A model generated the notes under the pieces. That model had not been told where the DNA came from and ran no database searches. It saw only the letters and a program-made list of their open reading frames with translations. Both the position numbers and the translations under genes were made by a program. A stretch of 64,000 nt of DNA from JAAXQD01 sp963790095 (lineage in GTDB: Bacteria > Desulfobacterota > Desulfobacteria > Desulfobacterales > UBA11574), in assembly GCA_963790095.1 (NCBI GenBank), contig CAWBNO010000001.1, forward strand, positions 1 through 64,000, given 5' to 3'. The number at the start of each line of letters is the position of its first letter. Position 1 is the stretch's first letter. This document shows positions 61,915 through 64,000 of the stretch, piece by piece.

Positions 61915-62796
61915 CTATGAAGTATTCCGTGCATTTTTTATGGCGTCAATAATTTTTACAGTGATACGAGTCGTGGCGACATCGTGGACCCTCACCATAT
62001 GGGCACCGTTTAAGACGGCAGCGGCAACAGAAGCCTGGGTGCCGGCCTCTACCATGGCCGATTCGGGATCGATATCTTCAACCGACGGATCTTTCAAGAT
62101 CTTTCGTAAAAAAGCCTTTCTCGAAGTTCCGATCAATATGGGAACATCCAAGGTTTTAAACTCCCTCAAGTGCTTAATTAATAAAAGATTATGCGCCACT
62201 GTTTTTCCGAAACCGATACCCGGATCGATGATGATTTTTGATCTTGAAATGCCTTGATTTTCAGCGTTTTCCACTACATCTTCAAGAAATTTTTTAATTT
62301 CTGTAATCGGGTCAACATATGCGGGTTCGATCTGCATGGTTTTTGGGGCTCCGAGCATATGCATCAAAATTAATGGAACACCGTATTCCACAGCGACATC
62401 CGCCATTTTCGAATCAAGGCGAAGTGATGATATGTCGTTTATTATTGAAGCGCCGGCGTTAATGGCTTGCCTGGCCACGCCGGCTTTGTTTGTATCGATG
62501 GAAATGGGAATCGATATGCGGTTTGCGAGCCGCTCGATGACGGGGACAACTCGCCGGATTTCTTCTTCTTCAGATACCGGATCTGAAAATGGTCGCGTGG
62601 ACTCCCCGCCGATGTCGAGGATGTCGGCGCCGTCTTCAAAAAGCTTCTGGCCTTGATATACCGCCCCCTCGAATGAAAAAAAATTCCCCCCGTCTGAAAA
62701 TGAATCCGGCGTTACATTCAAAATCCCCATAATACACGTTCGGCGACCGAGAACCAGACAGTGCTTATCCCACTCAAGTTGATAAGTTTTCATCAT
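61915..62796 (-). CDS. folP: Dihydropteroate synthase
   Basis: 293 residues. Family motifs: IMGILNVTPDSFSDGG, DILDIGGESTRPFS, ISIDTNKAGVARQAI, IIIDPGIGFGKT and the C-terminal VRVHDV. It joins p-aminobenzoate to the pterin in folate synthesis. Two adjacent ATG codons (62796 and 62793) are possible starts. It follows ftsH, the standard gene order. Confidence 0.95.
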   Translation of the reverse strand: MMKTYQLEWDKHCLVLGRRTCIMGILNVTPDSFSDGGNFFSFEGAVYQGQKLFEDGADILDIGGESTRPFSDPVSEEEEIRRVVPVIERLANRISIPISIDTNKAGVARQAINAGASIINDISSLRLDSKMADVAVEYGVPLILMHMLGAPKTMQIEPAYVDPITEIKKFLEDVVENAENQGISRSKIIIDPGIGFGKTVAHNLLLIKHLREFKTLDVPILIGTSRKAFLRKILKDPSVEDIDPESAMVEAGTQASVAAAVLNGAHMVRVHDVATTRITVKIIDAIKNARNTS

Positions 62797-62918
62797 TAAA
62801 TCAGGTCAATTTTCAATTCGACAACTAATCCCGCAACCCTATCCCGTCGCTGTCCGGTGAAGGAACCATGGGCGTCAAAAAAAGATGGCATGAAGCAAAA
62901 CAGGGTGTGAAGTTTGGG

Positions 62919-64000
62919 TTAAGACGACGCCGAATCGCTTTCGGTTTCTTCCTCGGTTTTTGTTTGATCTGTTTCAGCCTCTGTCAGAGGCTCTTCAACC
63001 GCTTCTTCGTCTTTGATCCCCTTTGAGGGAAATTCAAAATCCGGTTTCATGGAGAGGATGAGTGCATCGAGTTCTTTTCCTAAAACCGTCTCTTTTTCGA
63101 GGAGAAGGTCGGCTAAAGCGTGAAGAATATCTAAATTCTCTTCTAAAACGTTTTTCGCGATATTGTAGGATTTTTTGATCAGACGATTTATTTCTTCATC
63201 GATTTTCCTGGCGGTTTCCTCAGAATAATCTCTATGTTGCGCAATTTCCCGGCCAAGAAAAATATGATCTTCCTCTTTGGCATATGAAAGGGGGCCCAGC
63301 ACATCACTCATGCCCCAATTGCGTATCATCTTTTGGGCAACATCTGTTGCCCTTTTAATGTCGTTGGAAGCGCCGGTACTAATGCGGTTGAAAACGATTT
63401 CTTCGGCCACCCGTCCGCCAAAAGCGATGGACAATTCGCTTTCGAGTTGATCCTTATATTTAAAATCGCTCTCTTCCGGCAAAAACCATGTGATGCCGGC
63501 GGCCCGCCCCCGGGGAATAATGGTTATTTTGTTGACGGCATCTGTTCCGGGGAGAAGGCGGGCAACAAGGGCATGTCCGCCTTCATGATAAGCCGTGGTC
63601 TTCCTGTCTTCCTCTTTGATAACTTTGGACTTTCGCTCCAGACCCATGTAAACTTTATCTTTGGAATCTTCCAGGTCCGTCATGTCAACTTTTTCTTTGT
63701 TTCTTTTAGCGGCTAAAAGGGCCGCTTCGTTCACAAGGTTCTCTAAATCTGCACCCGAGAAACCGGGGGTTCCTTTTGCCAGCACAAGAGGATTTACATC
63801 CGGTGCAACCGATGTCTTTTTCATGTGAACTTTAAGGATTTTTTCACGGCCGAGAATATCCGGCAGGGGCACAACCACCTGGCGATCAAACCGGCCGGGA
63901 CGTAAAAGGGCAGGGTCAAGCACATCCGGACGGTTCGTGGCGGATATAAGGATGACGCCTTCATTCGATTCAAACCCGTCCATTTCAACCAGAAGTTGGT
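62919..64000 (-). CDS. ftsH: FtsH ATP-dependent zinc protease, C-terminal part
   Basis: About 360 residues are visible; the 5' part lies beyond the right edge. The AAA second region of homology (ATNRPDVLDPALLRPGRFDR) and the M41 protease with zinc motif HEGGH are present, as is the third ligand region (STGASNDIKRATDVA). The acidic, Glu/Thr-rich C-terminal tail is typical. It is a membrane-bound quality-control protease. Reading continues in frame to base 64000 (QLLVEMDGF). Confidence 0.96.
   Translation of the reverse strand, partial: QLLVEMDGFESNEGVILISATNRPDVLDPALLRPGRFDRQVVVPLPDILGREKILKVHMKKTSVAPDVNPLVLAKGTPGFSGADLENLVNEAALLAAKRNKEKVDMTDLEDSKDKVYMGLERKSKVIKEEDRKTTAYHEGGHALVARLLPGTDAVNKITIIPRGRAAGITWFLPEESDFKYKDQLESELSIAFGGRVAEEIVFNRISTGASNDIKRATDVAQKMIRNWGMSDVLGPLSYAKEEDHIFLGREIAQHRDYSEETARKIDEEINRLIKKSYNIAKNVLEENLDILHALADLLLEKETVLGKELDALILSMKPDFEFPSKGIKDEEAVEEPLTEAETDQTKTEEETESDSASS

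Overview
The window joins two unrelated genomes. Bases 1 to about 16,540 are very GC-rich and read as an actinobacterium: they hold an Lsr2-type nucleoid protein, a PASTA-domain protein and an Rv3235-like protein. From about 16,541 to 64,000 the composition is near balanced and the genes read as a sulfate-reducing Desulfobacterota bacterium (Desulfobacterales-like): selenocysteine-containing heterodisulfide reductase (Hdr) genes, a tungsten aldehyde:ferredoxin oxidoreductase, a B12-dependent ribonucleotide reductase, TRAP transport and twitching ATPases. The join cuts two conserved genes, an Lsr2 gene on the plus strand and an HdrA gene on the minus strand. It is best read as an assembly or cloning chimera, not as gene transfer.

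Actinobacterial part. Positions 1-4434 carry a minus-strand cluster: a calpain-like (C2) protease, a chagasin-like cysteine-protease inhibitor, a papain-like (C1A) protease with a frameshift, and a DUF2278/lamin-tail protein with a frameshift. An intact IS630 element (5063-6195) abuts a second, decayed IS630 end. Next comes an 808-residue protein that joins a CHAT (caspase-like) protease to a membrane helix and a PASTA domain. After it lie small membrane proteins, an NTF2-like membrane-anchored protein, ten perfect copies of a 35-bp tandem repeat, an acetoacetate-decarboxylase-family enzyme, an integrase remnant, an Rv3235-like protein with a structured leader, a small Cys/His protein and the cut lsr2.

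Desulfobacterial part. An Hdr electron-transfer operon (hdrA with Sec59, mvhD with Sec68, an HdrD-like protein, and a second hdrA that is cut) is followed by tatD-like, a glycine-zipper lipoprotein and tRNA-Asn. The operon hxlB, hxlA-rraA, hisS, aspS comes next, then a DUF2520 protein, a TRAP transporter (dctP, dctQ, dctM) with an aminotransferase, and two large M16 peptidases. Further on are two small coiled-coil/winged-helix proteins, rsmA, a UvrD-like helicase with an internal deletion, a PiT phosphate transporter with its DUF47 partner, nrdJ, ccdA, and an AOR gene translationally coupled to a MoaD-like gene. The region ends with proC, yggT, divIVA, two pilT-like ATPases and an accessory protein, then coaX, folP and the 3' part of ftsH.

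How the genes fit together. The Hdr/MvhD genes, AOR and CcdA fit an anaerobe that handles low-potential electrons. The hxlA/hxlB pair allows formaldehyde fixation or interconversion of hexulose and pentose phosphates. The AspRS carries residues typical of non-discriminating enzymes. In the actinobacterial part, three cysteine-protease families (C2, C1A, CHAT) and one inhibitor of papain-like enzymes sit within about 9 kb, which is the most suggestive candidate for a little-described system.
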